DNA of 39,893 nt from Enterobacter sichuanensis (lineage in GTDB: Bacteria > Pseudomonadota > Gammaproteobacteria > Enterobacterales > Enterobacteriaceae): assembly GCF_002939185.1 (NCBI RefSeq), contig NZ_POVL01000046.1, positions 1-39,893 on the forward strand, in the 5' to 3' direction. Both the position numbers and the translations under genes were made by a program. Shown here one piece after another: positions 29,304 to 38,142 of this stretch. The notes under the pieces were generated by a model. That model saw nothing but the letters and a program-made list of their open reading frames with translations, was not told the origin of the DNA and did no database searches. The stretch's first letter is position 1. Each line of letters opens with the position of its first letter.

Positions 29304-30775
29304 GCCCGCTTGCCTGGAAAAAAGCACAACGCTATGGCATTGCCATTCAGCAGCAGGAACTGTTCTACACGACCAGCACCACGCTTGAGCATATGCTTGA
29401 GGTTGCCTCCATGGCCCGCGACTGCACGCAGTTTACCCGGCTCGCTTCGCAACAGTTTACGGAAAAGCTGGAGCAGCTCTATCAACCTTCTGGTGGTTCA
29501 GCCCAGCTTATTGCCGAAGATATGAATAATTCGGACGATCTGAGTGCGCTTTCCGATGAGATCCCCACGAATGAAGACCTGCTCAACGAGCAGTCCGACG
29601 CGCCAGTGATCCGGCTGATTAATGCGGTGCTTAGCGAAGCGCTTAAGGAGCACGCGTCGGATATTCATATTGAAGTCTTTGAAACAACGATGAGTATCCG
29701 CTTTCGGGTGGACGGAGTATTGCGTCCGGTGGTTCAACCCAATAAAAAGCTGGCCGCGCTGCTCATCTCCCGTATCAAAATTATGGCCAAACTGGATATT
29801 GCCGAAAAGAGACTGCCTCAGGACGGTCGCATCACCTTAAAAATTGGTCATCGCAACGTGGATGTTCGTGTCTCTACGCTGCCCTCACAGCACGGCGAAC
29901 GGGTTGTGTTACGTCTGCTGGATAAAAGCAATCTGCGGCTCTCTATTGATAAGCTGGATATGTCTGAAGAGGACATGCGCGATCTCCGGCACCTTATCGC
30001 CCTGCCGCACGGCATTATTCTGGTCACAGGCCCCACCGGCTCCGGAAAAAGTACCACGCTGTATGCTCTTCTCTCCGCCCTAAATAGTCCGGAACGTAAC
30101 GTACTTACCGTCGAAGACCCAATTGAGTACGAGCTGGAAGGCATCGGTCAGACACAGGTAAATAGCCGCGTGGATATGTCTTTTGCCCGCGGATTACGCG
30201 CGATTTTACGTCAGGACCCTGACGTGGTGATGGTCGGTGAGATCCGCGATGCTGAAACGGCTCAGATCGCGGTCCAGGCCTCGCTGACCGGGCACCTTGT
30301 TCTTTCAACCCTCCATACCAACAGCGCCAGCGGTGCGGTGACCCGCCTGCGGGATATGGGCACGGAATCTTTCCTGCTCTCCTCATCGCTTGTCGGCGTG
30401 ATTGCACAGCGCCTGGTCAGGCGACTGTGTCATCAGTGCAAAACACCGCATCCCCTCACCGCTCAACAACATCAACTACTCGTTGCTGAGGGGATCACCG
30501 CGACGCAACTCTGGCAAGCCGCTGGGTGCCCGGCCTGCCGTCAGAGCGGCTATCAGGGCCGCCTGGCTATTCATGAACTCTTCGTGATGACGCCTGAAAT
30601 TCGCCAGGCCGTACACGCAGAGGTCAACGAGCAACAGCTTGAACAGCTCCAGCGCCAGAACCATCGCAGCTTACTGGCAAACGGATTGCGAGCAGCCGCG
30701 CAAGGGTTGACCTCACTGCAGGAGGTGCTGCGCGTTACGTCCGATGGGCAGATATCAGCGGAGCAAGGTGAATGA
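29300..30775 (+). CDS. gspE: Type II secretion ATPase GspE
   Basis: A 491-residue cytoplasmic ATPase of the PulE/VirB11 family that drives pseudopilus assembly. The N-terminal domain binds GspL. The catalytic half has Walker A GPTGSGKS at 244-251 with K250, the aspartate box around VEDPIEYELEG, Walker B VVMVGE with E314, and the His box (SLTGHLVLSTLHTN). The zinc tetracysteine C377, C380, C410 and C413 is intact. It starts with GTG inside the gspD stop (GTGA, 4-bp overlap). Confidence 0.97.
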   Translation: MSPLAWKKAQRYGIAIQQQELFYTTSTTLEHMLEVASMARDCTQFTRLASQQFTEKLEQLYQPSGGSAQLIAEDMNNSDDLSALSDEIPTNEDLLNEQSDAPVIRLINAVLSEALKEHASDIHIEVFETTMSIRFRVDGVLRPVVQPNKKLAALLISRIKIMAKLDIAEKRLPQDGRITLKIGHRNVDVRVSTLPSQHGERVVLRLLDKSNLRLSIDKLDMSEEDMRDLRHLIALPHGIILVTGPTGSGKSTTLYALLSALNSPERNVLTVEDPIEYELEGIGQTQVNSRVDMSFARGLRAILRQDPDVVMVGEIRDAETAQIAVQASLTGHLVLSTLHTNSASGAVTRLRDMGTESFLLSSSLVGVIAQRLVRRLCHQCKTPHPLTAQQHQLLVAEGITATQLWQAAGCPACRQSGYQGRLAIHELFVMTPEIRQAVHAEVNEQQLEQLQRQNHRSLLANGLRAAAQGLTSLQEVLRVTSDGQISAEQGE

Positions 30776-31971
30776 AATTTCGCTGGGTAGCCACGGACCC
30801 CAGAGGGAATCGCCATACTGGCGTGAGTGATGCTGGCTCCGAGCGGGAGTTGGTCGCCCAGCTGCGAAGTCAGTCACTGTTGCCGCAGTCCATCAAACAG
30901 CAGCGGCGCAAGCTGACAGTACGATGGTCACCGGCACGGGTAAGTCATGGCGAATTGACACTTTTTACGCGTCAGCTTGCCACGTTGATGGCTGCGGCTC
31001 TGCCGCTGGATGAAGCACTCGCCGCGATTCAGCAGCAGAAAGAGAACAAGAATCTTATCGGCGTGATCGGCTCGCTTCGTCAGGCTGTGCTTGAAGGACA
31101 GTCACTCTCCAGCGCAATGCAACAGCACCCCCGGGTCTTTGATACGGTGTATTGCACGCTGGTAAAAGCAGGTGAAGCGGTAGGCAAGGCTGGCGCCGTA
31201 CTGGAAAGGCTGGCTGATTTTAATGAAGCCCGCCAGCGAATGCATAGCAAACTGATGCAGGCGCTGATCTACCCCTCTCTGCTGACCATCGTCGCCATTG
31301 TGGTGGTGGTGATTTTACTCACCACCGTCGTGCCCAACGTCGCGGCACAGTTTATTCATCTCAAACACGAACTGCCGCTCACGACCCGGATACTGCTCGC
31401 GATCAGCGACTTTTTGTCGGTCTACGGTCCGGGGATTTTAGGTCTGCTCTTTGTGGGTGGTGGCCTGTTTTCATACTGGCTGAAGCGGGAAGGCAACCGC
31501 CACCGGTTTCATCGTCTGCTGATTCACTTTCGCGCTACTGCACCACTGGTCTGCGCTATCGACAGCGCCCGGTACTTACGCGCCCTCAGCATCCTCAACG
31601 TCAGCGGCGTGCCGTTGCTGCAGGGGATGTCACTTTCAGCGGAAGGCGTGGGTAACCAGGAGATACGGCAGCGACTGAGTGACGCCGCCGAGCGCGTGCG
31701 CCAGGGAAACAGCGTGAGCCAGTCTCTTGAGAAAACCGCCATTTTCCCGCCAATGATGCTGTACATGATCGCTTCCGGGGAAAAAAGCGGTCAGCTCGGA
31801 GAACTCATGCAACGAGCAGCGGATAACCAGGACGTCCGGTTACAGAACCGCATCACCCTGACGCTGGCGATTTTTGAACCGGCGCTGATTGTCGTCATGG
31901 CCGCCATCGTTCTGTTTATCGTGGTGGCGGTCATGCAACCCATTTTACAACTCAACTCATTGATGAACTGA
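30772..31971 (+). CDS. gspF: Type II secretion inner-membrane platform protein GspF
   Basis: A 399-residue polytopic protein at the base of the pseudopilus. Two homologous cytoplasmic GspF domains (first about 65-190 with LTLFTRQLATLMAAALPLDEAL, second about 265-390 with DSARYLRALSILNVSGVPLLQGM) are separated by transmembrane helices at about 170-193 and 220-240, with a last helix near 372-395. The ATG overlaps the gspE stop by 4 bp. Confidence 0.97.
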   Translation: MKFRWVATDPRGNRHTGVSDAGSERELVAQLRSQSLLPQSIKQQRRKLTVRWSPARVSHGELTLFTRQLATLMAAALPLDEALAAIQQQKENKNLIGVIGSLRQAVLEGQSLSSAMQQHPRVFDTVYCTLVKAGEAVGKAGAVLERLADFNEARQRMHSKLMQALIYPSLLTIVAIVVVVILLTTVVPNVAAQFIHLKHELPLTTRILLAISDFLSVYGPGILGLLFVGGGLFSYWLKREGNRHRFHRLLIHFRATAPLVCAIDSARYLRALSILNVSGVPLLQGMSLSAEGVGNQEIRQRLSDAAERVRQGNSVSQSLEKTAIFPPMMLYMIASGEKSGQLGELMQRAADNQDVRLQNRITLTLAIFEPALIVVMAAIVLFIVVAVMQPILQLNSLMN

Positions 31972-31980
31972 GGAAAGGCT

Positions 31981-32433
31981 ATGGAAAGACAAACGTTTAA
32001 AACGCAACGCGGTTTTACCCTGATGGAGCTTATGGTGGTCATTGTCATTCTGGGCGTTCTGGGCGTTCTGGCGAGCCTGGTGGTGCCCAATCTGATGGGC
32101 AACAAAGATCGTGCGGACCGGCAAAAAGCGGTCAGCGACATAGTCGCTCTCGAAAATGCGCTGGATATGTACAAGCTGGATAACCATCGTTATCCCACAA
32201 CAGACCAGGGTCTGGACGCACTGGTTGTGGCCCCGACGCTCGCGCCGCTCGCGGTAAATTACAATCCCGAAGGTTATATTCGCCGTCTTCCCGCGGATCC
32301 GTGGGGCAATGAGTATGTCCTGATAAGCCCGGGTGAACATGGTGCAATCGATATCAGCTCAACCGGCCCGGATGGTGAAATCGGTACGGCGGATGACATT
32401 AACAACTGGGATAACGACAAAAAATCGCGCTGA
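31981..32433 (+). CDS. gspG: Major pseudopilin GspG
   Basis: A 150-residue major pseudopilin. The prepilin peptidase site is QRG/FTLME, with cleavage after G11, F12 as the new N-terminus and the conserved glutamate at +5 (E16). A hydrophobic helix follows, then the globular domain with YPTTDQGLDALV, DPWGNEYV and the acidic calcium-binding end (STGPDGEIGTADDI). It follows gspF by 9 bp. Confidence 0.97.
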   Translation: MERQTFKTQRGFTLMELMVVIVILGVLGVLASLVVPNLMGNKDRADRQKAVSDIVALENALDMYKLDNHRYPTTDQGLDALVVAPTLAPLAVNYNPEGYIRRLPADPWGNEYVLISPGEHGAIDISSTGPDGEIGTADDINNWDNDKKSR

Positions 32434-32435
32434 AC

Positions 32436-32936
32436 ATGGCTCAGGAAAAGGGATTTACCTTGCTGGAGGTAATGCTGGTGATTGTCATTCTCGCGGCGGC
32501 CGTCGCAGGCGTGACGGCCATACAAAGTGAACGTTTAAGCGTGAGCGGAAAGCTACGTCAGCGTGTCGACATGTTCAGACAAACCGTTGAGTATGCTGCC
32601 GATCTGGCGCTGCTGGAAAAACATGCGGTTGCCCTGCTGGTGTCTGAAGAAGGGTGGTTACTCTACGCTCCACAGAAACGCGCGCGTACTGGCTGGCAGT
32701 GGGAGGCAATCCAGAGTGACGATAACTTGCCGCTTCAGGGAGCATGGGATGACCCAGCGCGGCCCGAGCTTACCCCCTCGCCACAGGGCGATACACCGCA
32801 GATTATCGTTCTGCCTGATGGCCAGATAACGCCCTTCACGCTGTTATTCAGAAATGCAAACGGTGAAAAATTGTTGCATGTGCGCTGCACGGGATCTCTG
32901 CCGCTAAATATCACTCCGCTAAAGGTGGCGCAATGA
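32436..32936 (+). CDS. gspH: Minor pseudopilin GspH
   Basis: A 166-residue minor pseudopilin with a short leader cut at KG/FTLLE (after G6, glutamate at +5) and a hydrophobic helix (VMLVIVILAAAVAGV). The globular part has a GspH-type pattern (VEYAADLALLEKHAVALLVSEEGW). It starts 2 bp after gspG and overlaps gspI by 4 bp. Confidence 0.93.
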   Translation: MAQEKGFTLLEVMLVIVILAAAVAGVTAIQSERLSVSGKLRQRVDMFRQTVEYAADLALLEKHAVALLVSEEGWLLYAPQKRARTGWQWEAIQSDDNLPLQGAWDDPARPELTPSPQGDTPQIIVLPDGQITPFTLLFRNANGEKLLHVRCTGSLPLNITPLKVAQ

Positions 32937-33289
32937 AAGCGCAAAGTGGAATGCTCATGCTTGAGGTGTTACTGGCCATGGCCATCTTTGCCTCGGCGGT
33001 AACGGCATTAGTCACCAGCATGCAGTGGCAACTCTCCGCTCTGGAGACCCTGAAGCAGGAGACGCTTGCGCTGTGGGTGGCAGATAATCAGTTAATCAAA
33101 ACGCACGCCGTCCTTTCCGCCACGGAGCAAGGAGAGTCCTCCCAGCAGGGAAACGCTTTTAGCTGGGTGCTCACCGGCGTACCCACCGCCGCCCTGAACC
33201 ACATCACCGTGACAACCTCCCGGGGTAAAACGGTGAAGCTTTATGCCTGGAGCCCAGCACCAGAGAAGCAAGAGGCGAAGCATGACTAA
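32933..33289 (+). CDS. gspI: Minor pseudopilin GspI
   Basis: A 118-residue minor pseudopilin, cleavage SG/MLMLE after G6. The +1 residue is methionine rather than phenylalanine, as is common for GspI. The helix VLLAMAIFASAVTAL and the conserved WVADNQL segment follow. GspI, J and K form the pseudopilus tip. It overlaps gspH by 4 bp and gspJ by 8 bp. Confidence 0.94.
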   Translation: MKAQSGMLMLEVLLAMAIFASAVTALVTSMQWQLSALETLKQETLALWVADNQLIKTHAVLSATEQGESSQQGNAFSWVLTGVPTAALNHITVTTSRGKTVKLYAWSPAPEKQEAKHD

Positions 33290-33863
33290 TCATCAGAGAG
33301 GCTTTACGCTTCTGGAGGTCATGCTGGCTATCGCGATTTTCTCGGTCCTCAGCTTCCTCGCCTCAATGGTCTTTTCTCAGGCATCTGAGCAACATCAGCG
33401 CGCCCAAAGGCTGGCCAATGATTTTCATGCCCTGCAGTACACCCTTCTGCTGCTGGAAAATGATCTGATGCAATACGTCCCGCGCAAAAATCGCCAGACT
33501 CACCAGACCTTTGCAAGTGGAACCGATGAGTTGCTCTTCAGCACCCAGATGCGGGACGCGAACATCCCTTTCGAAGCCGCTTTCGTACTCACGACCGTAC
33601 ACTGGTACGTCCAGGACGAGACCTTGTACCGTGCTGTGCGCTACTCTCCTGACGGGAAAGAGGACAAGCCCGCGCGAGCCCTGCTGACGAATATCACCCG
33701 TTTTGCCTCTGTACTGCTCGCTGGCGAGGGCAATACGGCGTCTGCCACCGTTGCCATTACGCTGGAGCGGGAAAACCGTGAAAGCGTTCGTCGTGTTTTT
33801 ATTTTGCCTGGATGGGTTCCGGAGAAACAGCAAACCGGCCAGCGCCGTGAGGATAAAAAATGA
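33282..33863 (+). CDS. gspJ: Minor pseudopilin GspJ
   Basis: A minor pseudopilin of 193 residues starting at the ATG at 33282 (MTNHQRG/FTLLE), which has an AGAGGCG ribosome site and gives a normal short leader. An upstream in-frame ATG at 33243 would give an unusually long leader. The helix VMLAIAIFSVLSFL and the typical RLANDFHALQYTLLLLENDLMQ region follow. It overlaps gspI by 8 bp and gspK by 4 bp. Confidence 0.94.
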   Translation: MTNHQRGFTLLEVMLAIAIFSVLSFLASMVFSQASEQHQRAQRLANDFHALQYTLLLLENDLMQYVPRKNRQTHQTFASGTDELLFSTQMRDANIPFEAAFVLTTVHWYVQDETLYRAVRYSPDGKEDKPARALLTNITRFASVLLAGEGNTASATVAITLERENRESVRRVFILPGWVPEKQQTGQRREDKK

Positions 33864-34819
33864 ATCCTCAGAAAGGCGCTGCGCTGTTGATTGTGTTGAT
33901 GATTCTTGCGCTGATGGCGGCGCTCGCGGCTGAAATGACCCTTAGCTTCCAGACCCAGCTTCAGCGTAGCCGGCGTACCAACGCCAGCGTGCAGGCAAAA
34001 TATGCCCTGCTTTATGCCGAAGGGGAAGCCACCGCTGGCGTGTTAAAGCATGATGATGAAAGGTTAAACGGCAAGGCCGATCTGGACGCGGATACCACCG
34101 TCAGCTGGCGTACGGAGGATCGACAACAGTGCTTCAATCTCAATGCCCTGGAAAACGCTCCCGTTGAAGGCATGGCTACGCCTCCCTATGAAATCAGCGT
34201 GTTTCAGGCGCTGCTGGATCAGCTGGGCGCGGAAAAAAACCGCGCAGAAGAGATAATCCAGTCTACTGCAGATTACATCGACGCCGATACATCACCCCGG
34301 CTGAAAGGGGCCGAAGATGAGTATTACCTGCAAAACGGCATTCACTCCCTGACGGCAAACCAAATGATCTTTTTACCGGCGGAAATCCGCACGCTCAAAG
34401 GGATGACGGCTCCCCTCTGGCAGAAACTCGCGCCTTTTGTCTGTACTGCCTTCAGCAGCGAGTTAAACATTAACATCAATACCCTCACCGAAGCGCAGGC
34501 CCCGCTGCTGGCAGCCCTTTTTCTGAACGATATCAGCACGTCGGATGCAAAAGCCTTACTCAAAAAACGCCCCCGGGAAGGCTGGAAAACGGTCGATGCC
34601 TTTCTTTATCAGGCCCAACAGGATCACAGCGCGGCCAAAGCACGTGTGGACACACTTAAAAAATACCTGACCGTCACCAGCCATTATTTTGTAACCACAT
34701 CGAGCGCACGAGAAGGCGAACTGAGCTCAGGGATGAATACCTTTTTTTATTATGACGACAAGAAGAAAACCATTGGCATTTATCTGCGCCAGCTTACGGA
34801 CGGCGAACATGACGAGTAA
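33860..34819 (+). CDS. gspK: Minor pseudopilin GspK
   Basis: A 319-residue pseudopilin, the largest of the set, cut after KG/AALLI. It lacks the +5 glutamate, as is normal for GspK at the tip. The globular region has the CFNLNAL motif, a large helical insert with QSTADYIDADTSP, and the C-terminal INTLTEAQAPLLAALF segment. It overlaps gspJ by 4 bp and gspL by 11 bp. Confidence 0.94.
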   Translation: MNPQKGAALLIVLMILALMAALAAEMTLSFQTQLQRSRRTNASVQAKYALLYAEGEATAGVLKHDDERLNGKADLDADTTVSWRTEDRQQCFNLNALENAPVEGMATPPYEISVFQALLDQLGAEKNRAEEIIQSTADYIDADTSPRLKGAEDEYYLQNGIHSLTANQMIFLPAEIRTLKGMTAPLWQKLAPFVCTAFSSELNININTLTEAQAPLLAALFLNDISTSDAKALLKKRPREGWKTVDAFLYQAQQDHSAAKARVDTLKKYLTVTSHYFVTTSSAREGELSSGMNTFFYYDDKKKTIGIYLRQLTDGEHDE

Positions 34820-35957
34820 AACGCCACCTGAGACTGCCCGGCTGGTCATCCGCCTGAGCAGCGAGCCAACGTTGCCGCTGGAATGGACCCTCTTTGACGA
34901 CGGCGGCCATGGAGAGATTCACATCCTGCCACGCGAAAAGCTCCCGGAGCTTTCCGGGATGTCTGCCGCCCGGGAAACGCATCTGCTTATTCCGGTTGAG
35001 AAGGCAACCTGCCGCACACTGACCGTTCTCGATGAAAAGGACGTACTGTCCGACCGGCAGCTGCACTGGCTTGCCGATGAGACGCTCGACGAGGATGCTC
35101 CCGCTCTCCACTGGACATTGCTGTCACACGCAGGAACGACGCTCACTGTTGTCGGGGTGGAGAAAGTGTGGCTGGAGGAAGAACTCGCTGCACTCAGTGC
35201 CTGCGGATTAAACGTGACGCATGCAACCCTGGATGTGCTCTGTTTACCTAACGTGGAAAACGGCTGGGCGGTACTGAAAGAGGATGACACCTGGCTTGTC
35301 AGGACGCACGAAAATTACGTTTCGCGCCTGACAGGCGCCTGGTTAACTCACCTCCTGCAGCACTTCCCTCCCCGACAGCTTACACACTACGGCGAGTTGT
35401 CCGCTCCCTGTGCAAACGCGTCAGGAAAACCGGAATGCCACATCATGTCGCTTTATCCGCAAAGGGAGACCGCAAATCTACTGCATGACAGCGTTCTTCC
35501 CCCTGTGGCGTTTTCCCCCTGGACATCGCGCCTGAAACGTATCGCCCTTTGCTGTGTTGTTCTGACAGCGGCAGTCGCGCTACTGACTCAGCTATTCTCC
35601 TGGTGGCAACTTCAACAGCGGGAAATACAGCTGAAGGACAATCTGACTCAACAGTGGCAACGCTACATTCCCGAGAACCGGCACAGCAATAATCTGCGAT
35701 CCTATCTGCCAGAACAGTTACGGCAGCGTTCACCCGCGCCGTTAATGCTTCTGCTTCGTCTGCAGTCCAGTCTGGCCCGTTTCCCCGACATCGCGCTCGA
35801 GGGGGTGAGCTATAACCCGCAGCAAAAATCCCTGCGACTTTTTCTTTATGCCGCAGAGGAAAACCAGATACAGCAATTTATCAAAGAGAACACCTTAGGA
35901 TTTTCTTTGACGATCGACAAACACGAACAGGGAAAGTGGACGTTACGCAATGATTAA
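34809..35957 (+). CDS. gspL: Type II secretion inner-membrane protein GspL
   Basis: A 382-residue bitopic protein that anchors GspE to the membrane. The cytoplasmic actin-like domain (about 1-235) has LPLEWTLFDD near the start. The transmembrane helix is at about 245-265 (IALCCVVLTAAVALLTQLF), followed by a periplasmic ferredoxin-like domain ending at LTIDKHEQGKWTLRND. I chose the ATG at 34809 (MTSKTPP); an earlier in-frame ATG at 34752 lies well inside gspK. It overlaps gspM by 8 bp. Confidence 0.93.
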   Translation: MTSKTPPETARLVIRLSSEPTLPLEWTLFDDGGHGEIHILPREKLPELSGMSAARETHLLIPVEKATCRTLTVLDEKDVLSDRQLHWLADETLDEDAPALHWTLLSHAGTTLTVVGVEKVWLEEELAALSACGLNVTHATLDVLCLPNVENGWAVLKEDDTWLVRTHENYVSRLTGAWLTHLLQHFPPRQLTHYGELSAPCANASGKPECHIMSLYPQRETANLLHDSVLPPVAFSPWTSRLKRIALCCVVLTAAVALLTQLFSWWQLQQREIQLKDNLTQQWQRYIPENRHSNNLRSYLPEQLRQRSPAPLMLLLRLQSSLARFPDIALEGVSYNPQQKSLRLFLYAAEENQIQQFIKENTLGFSLTIDKHEQGKWTLRND

Positions 35958-36432
35958 ATCTGCGCTGAACAGTTTCAGACAAAAACCGCTCAATGAGCAA
36001 CGGCTCATCATGACGCTGGGAGTATGTAGCCTGATAATACTTTTCTGGTTTGGCCTCTATCAGCCACTCGACCAGACAATTAATACACTGCAGTCGCGTT
36101 GTGAACGTTTACGTAACGACGCGGCATGGTTCAGCAAACAGGTTACCGCTGCGGGCCTTTTACCCGAAAAAAAACCGCCAGGTAAACCGGACGCTCTCAT
36201 CAGGAATAGCCTCAAAAAAGCGAATCTGGTCGCGACGGTACAGCAGGGAAACGCAGGTGAGTTGAGCGTCTTCGCCACCGACATAGAAATGGAGAGCTTC
36301 ATGCGCTGGCTTGAGGAGATACAGCTCAGTTACGGCCTGCGCGTTGTGGACCTGGAATTCCATGCAAGTCCCCAAAAAGCGGATTCGATTATTCTCACGC
36401 GTCTGACCATCGGGGTGAAGCGAAATGGATAG
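35950..36432 (+). CDS. gspM: Type II secretion inner-membrane protein GspM
   Basis: A 160-residue bitopic protein that partners GspL. It has a short cytoplasmic start with NEQRLI, one transmembrane helix at about 20-38 (MTLGVCSLIILFWFGLY), a coiled segment, and a small periplasmic ferredoxin-like domain. The FMRWLEEIQLSYGLRVVDLEF segment is typical of GspM. It overlaps gspL and gspO by 8 bp each. Confidence 0.93.
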   Translation: MIKSALNSFRQKPLNEQRLIMTLGVCSLIILFWFGLYQPLDQTINTLQSRCERLRNDAAWFSKQVTAAGLLPEKKPPGKPDALIRNSLKKANLVATVQQGNAGELSVFATDIEMESFMRWLEEIQLSYGLRVVDLEFHASPQKADSIILTRLTIGVKRNG

Positions 36433-37201
36433 TATGCTTGCCCTGCTCTTTCTGGTTATTGGCTTACTGGCAGGCAGCACCATGGGCATGGTCACCTGGC
36501 GGCTACCGATAATGATCGCACAGACCAACACTGACGGCGCCGCTTCCCGCTTAAATTTATGGTGGCCGGCGTCACACTGCTGCCATTGTCGCATACCTCT
36601 GGTGTGGCATGACAATATCCCCCTCTACAGCTGGCTGCATCTGAAGGGAAAATGCCGACATTGTGGACACGCTGTCTCCGGGCGTTACCCGTTGCTCGAA
36701 GCGAGTTGCGCGGTTATGGCCCCTCTCTGCTACGCCCTTCACCCTGATAATCTGATGCTTGTTTCAGCTCTTTTACTCTACTTCTGGTTCGCACTGGCGC
36801 TTAGCGTCATCGATGCGCAGCACTTATTACTGCCCGATAAACTGACCCTGCCCTTATTGTGGCTTGGATTGCTGTTTAACCTTATGACAGGTCTCATTCC
36901 CTGTGAAGATGCCGTTCTGGGTGCCGTGGCGGGCTACCTCAGCCTGTGGCTGCTTTACTGGATCGTCTGGCTGATATGGCACAAAGAGGGGATCGGCTAC
37001 GGCGATTTCAAACTGCTGGCGGCGGCAGGCGCCTGGACCGGGTGGCAAAGTCTGTCGGTAATCCTTTATGTGGCGTCCATCATTGGGATTTTATGTGGGC
37101 TGGCGTTGTGGTTCAAAAACAGACGATTCACGGGCGCCCTCCCTTTCGGTCCTGCGCTCGCATTGAGCGGCTGGGGTTACTTCTGCTGGCTAACCCTGTA
37201 A
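36425..37201 (+). CDS. gspO: Prepilin peptidase GspO
   Basis: A 258-residue polytopic aspartic protease of family A24 that cleaves and N-methylates the pseudopilins encoded upstream. The catalytic aspartates are D130 (VIDAQH) and D194 (GYGDFK). The cytoplasmic zinc motif has C52 and C55 with C77 and C80 (CxxC pairs). About seven or eight hydrophobic segments follow. It is the last gene of the gspC-O operon; no gspN or gspS lies nearby. An ATG at codon 4 is an alternative start. Confidence 0.95.
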   Translation: MDSMLALLFLVIGLLAGSTMGMVTWRLPIMIAQTNTDGAASRLNLWWPASHCCHCRIPLVWHDNIPLYSWLHLKGKCRHCGHAVSGRYPLLEASCAVMAPLCYALHPDNLMLVSALLLYFWFALALSVIDAQHLLLPDKLTLPLLWLGLLFNLMTGLIPCEDAVLGAVAGYLSLWLLYWIVWLIWHKEGIGYGDFKLLAAAGAWTGWQSLSVILYVASIIGILCGLALWFKNRRFTGALPFGPALALSGWGYFCWLTL

Positions 37202-37206
37202 GTAAA

Positions 37207-37229
37207 CAGGAAGGTGTAACACCTTCCTG
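37207..37229. terminator. Hairpin between convergent gspO and bfr
   Basis: CAGGAAGGTG (37207-37216) and CACCTTCCTG (37220-37229) form a perfect 10-bp stem with a TAA loop between the two stop codons. On the minus strand it is followed by TTTACTTA, so it works better as a terminator for bfr; on the plus strand the T-run is missing. Confidence 0.65.
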
Positions 37230-37235
37230 CAATCG

Positions 37236-37712
37236 TTACTCTTCTTCGCGAATTTGCGCCTGCAGATAGTTCTGGATACCCAGTTTCTGGATAAGATCTA
37301 ACTCGGTCTCCAGCCAGTCGATATGGCCCTCTTCATCTGCCAGAATCTCAATCATCATGTCACGACTCACGTAATCATGAACGCTGTCGGCATAGGCGAT
37401 AGCTTCCCGGAGATCTTTAGCGCCTTCAAGTTCCAGCCTGAGGTCGGAACGCAGCATCTCCTCGACATCTTCACCAATGCCCAGTTTGCCAAGATCCTGC
37501 AGATTTGGGATACCTTCGAGGAAAAGGATACGCTCAATATACTTATCGGCGTGCTTCATCTCGTCGATAGATTCATGATATTCAACGTCATTAAGACGCT
37601 TAAGGCCCCAGTTTTTGAACATTCTCGCATGGAGAAAATACTGGTTAATTGCGACAAGCTCATTTCCCAATAATTTATTGAGATAACTTATGATTTTAAC
37701 ATCACCTTTCAT
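37236..37712 (-). CDS. bfr: Bacterioferritin
   Basis: A 158-residue haem-containing ferritin that stores iron in a 24-subunit shell. The dinuclear ferroxidase residues E18, E51, H54, E94, E127 and H130 fit the sequence, and M52 is the haem ligand shared between two subunits. The chosen ATG at 37712 has a GGAGGGAC ribosome site and gives the E. coli length and MKGDVK start; an in-frame ATG at 37736 would add eight unlikely residues. It lies 71 bp after bfd on the same strand. Confidence 0.97.
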   Translation of the reverse strand: MKGDVKIISYLNKLLGNELVAINQYFLHARMFKNWGLKRLNDVEYHESIDEMKHADKYIERILFLEGIPNLQDLGKLGIGEDVEEMLRSDLRLELEGAKDLREAIAYADSVHDYVSRDMMIEILADEEGHIDWLETELDLIQKLGIQNYLQAQIREEE

Positions 37713-37740
37713 TATATAGTCCCTCCGCTTCCACACTTAG

Positions 37741-37768
37741 AGCGTAGATGGGGCTACGGAGATGTCAA
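37741..37768 (-). promoter_or_regulatory. Candidate separate bfr promoter
   Basis: On the minus strand a perfect TTGACA (37763-37768) precedes TACGCT (37741-37746, 3 of 6) by 16 bp, downstream of eight T and before bfr. A CGTAG/CTACG inverted repeat (37743-37758) overlaps it. The weak -10 makes this tentative. Confidence 0.3.
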
Positions 37769-37783
37769 AAAAAAGAGCGTCGT

Positions 37784-37978
37784 TCAGGCGATCTCTTTAA
37801 ATTCCGGCATTTGCATTAACTCGTCTTGCATAACTTCCCGTGCAGCACGAACACATTTACCACATTGATTTCCAATGGGAATAAACTTGCGTAATTGTTG
37901 AAAGGATTGTGGCTGAAACTGACGCACAGCCTGACGGATTTTTTTATCGCTAACGCCATTACACAAACAGATGTACAT
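37784..37978 (-). CDS. bfd: Bacterioferritin-associated ferredoxin
   Basis: A 64-residue [2Fe-2S] protein that reduces the bacterioferritin iron core so iron can be released. The cluster ligands are C4, C6, C39 and C42 (CLC near the start and QCGKC). I chose the ATG at 37978 (MYICLCNG), which matches E. coli in length and sequence; an upstream in-frame ATG at 38029 lies within the promoter and Fur-like site. It is upstream of bfr, a normal pairing. Confidence 0.96.
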   Translation of the reverse strand: MYICLCNGVSDKKIRQAVRQFQPQSFQQLRKFIPIGNQCGKCVRAAREVMQDELMQMPEFKEIA

Positions 37979-38005
37979 ATGCACTCCCGAACCATGAACA
38001 CCTTC

Positions 38006-38034
38006 AGCATAAATGATTATTGTTCTCACTTCAA
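38006..38034 (-). promoter_or_regulatory. bfd promoter with Fur-like site
   Basis: On the minus strand TTGAAG (38029-38034) and TATGCT (38006-38011) are 17 bp apart. Between and over them, 38009-38027 matches the 19-base Fur consensus at 13 positions by my count, including an unbroken ATAATCATT. Repression of bfd by iron-loaded Fur is known in E. coli. Confidence 0.65.
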
Positions 38035-38083
38035 GAGCAAGTTAAATAGCCTTATTTCCTCCATGAATATTTCGCTATCAGAT

Positions 38084-38122
38084 AAAAAACCTGGGTCAGT
38101 ATTTTCTCTGGCCCAGGTTTTT
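38084..38122 (-). terminator. chiA terminator (bidirectional form)
   Basis: CCTGGGTCAG (38090-38099) pairs with CTGGCCCAGG (38108-38117) through ten pairs including one G-T wobble. A run of T lies on each side, six on the minus strand and five on the plus strand. It lies 20 bp past the chiA stop and insulates the bfd promoter. Confidence 0.9.
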
Positions 38123-38142
38123 ATATAACTTAACGTGATGTT

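Noticed and set aside
37769..37800. Terminator between bfd and bfr from the run of eight T
   Set aside because: The only stem before the T-run is short and interrupted (GAG/CTC plus TCG/CGA), too weak to call.
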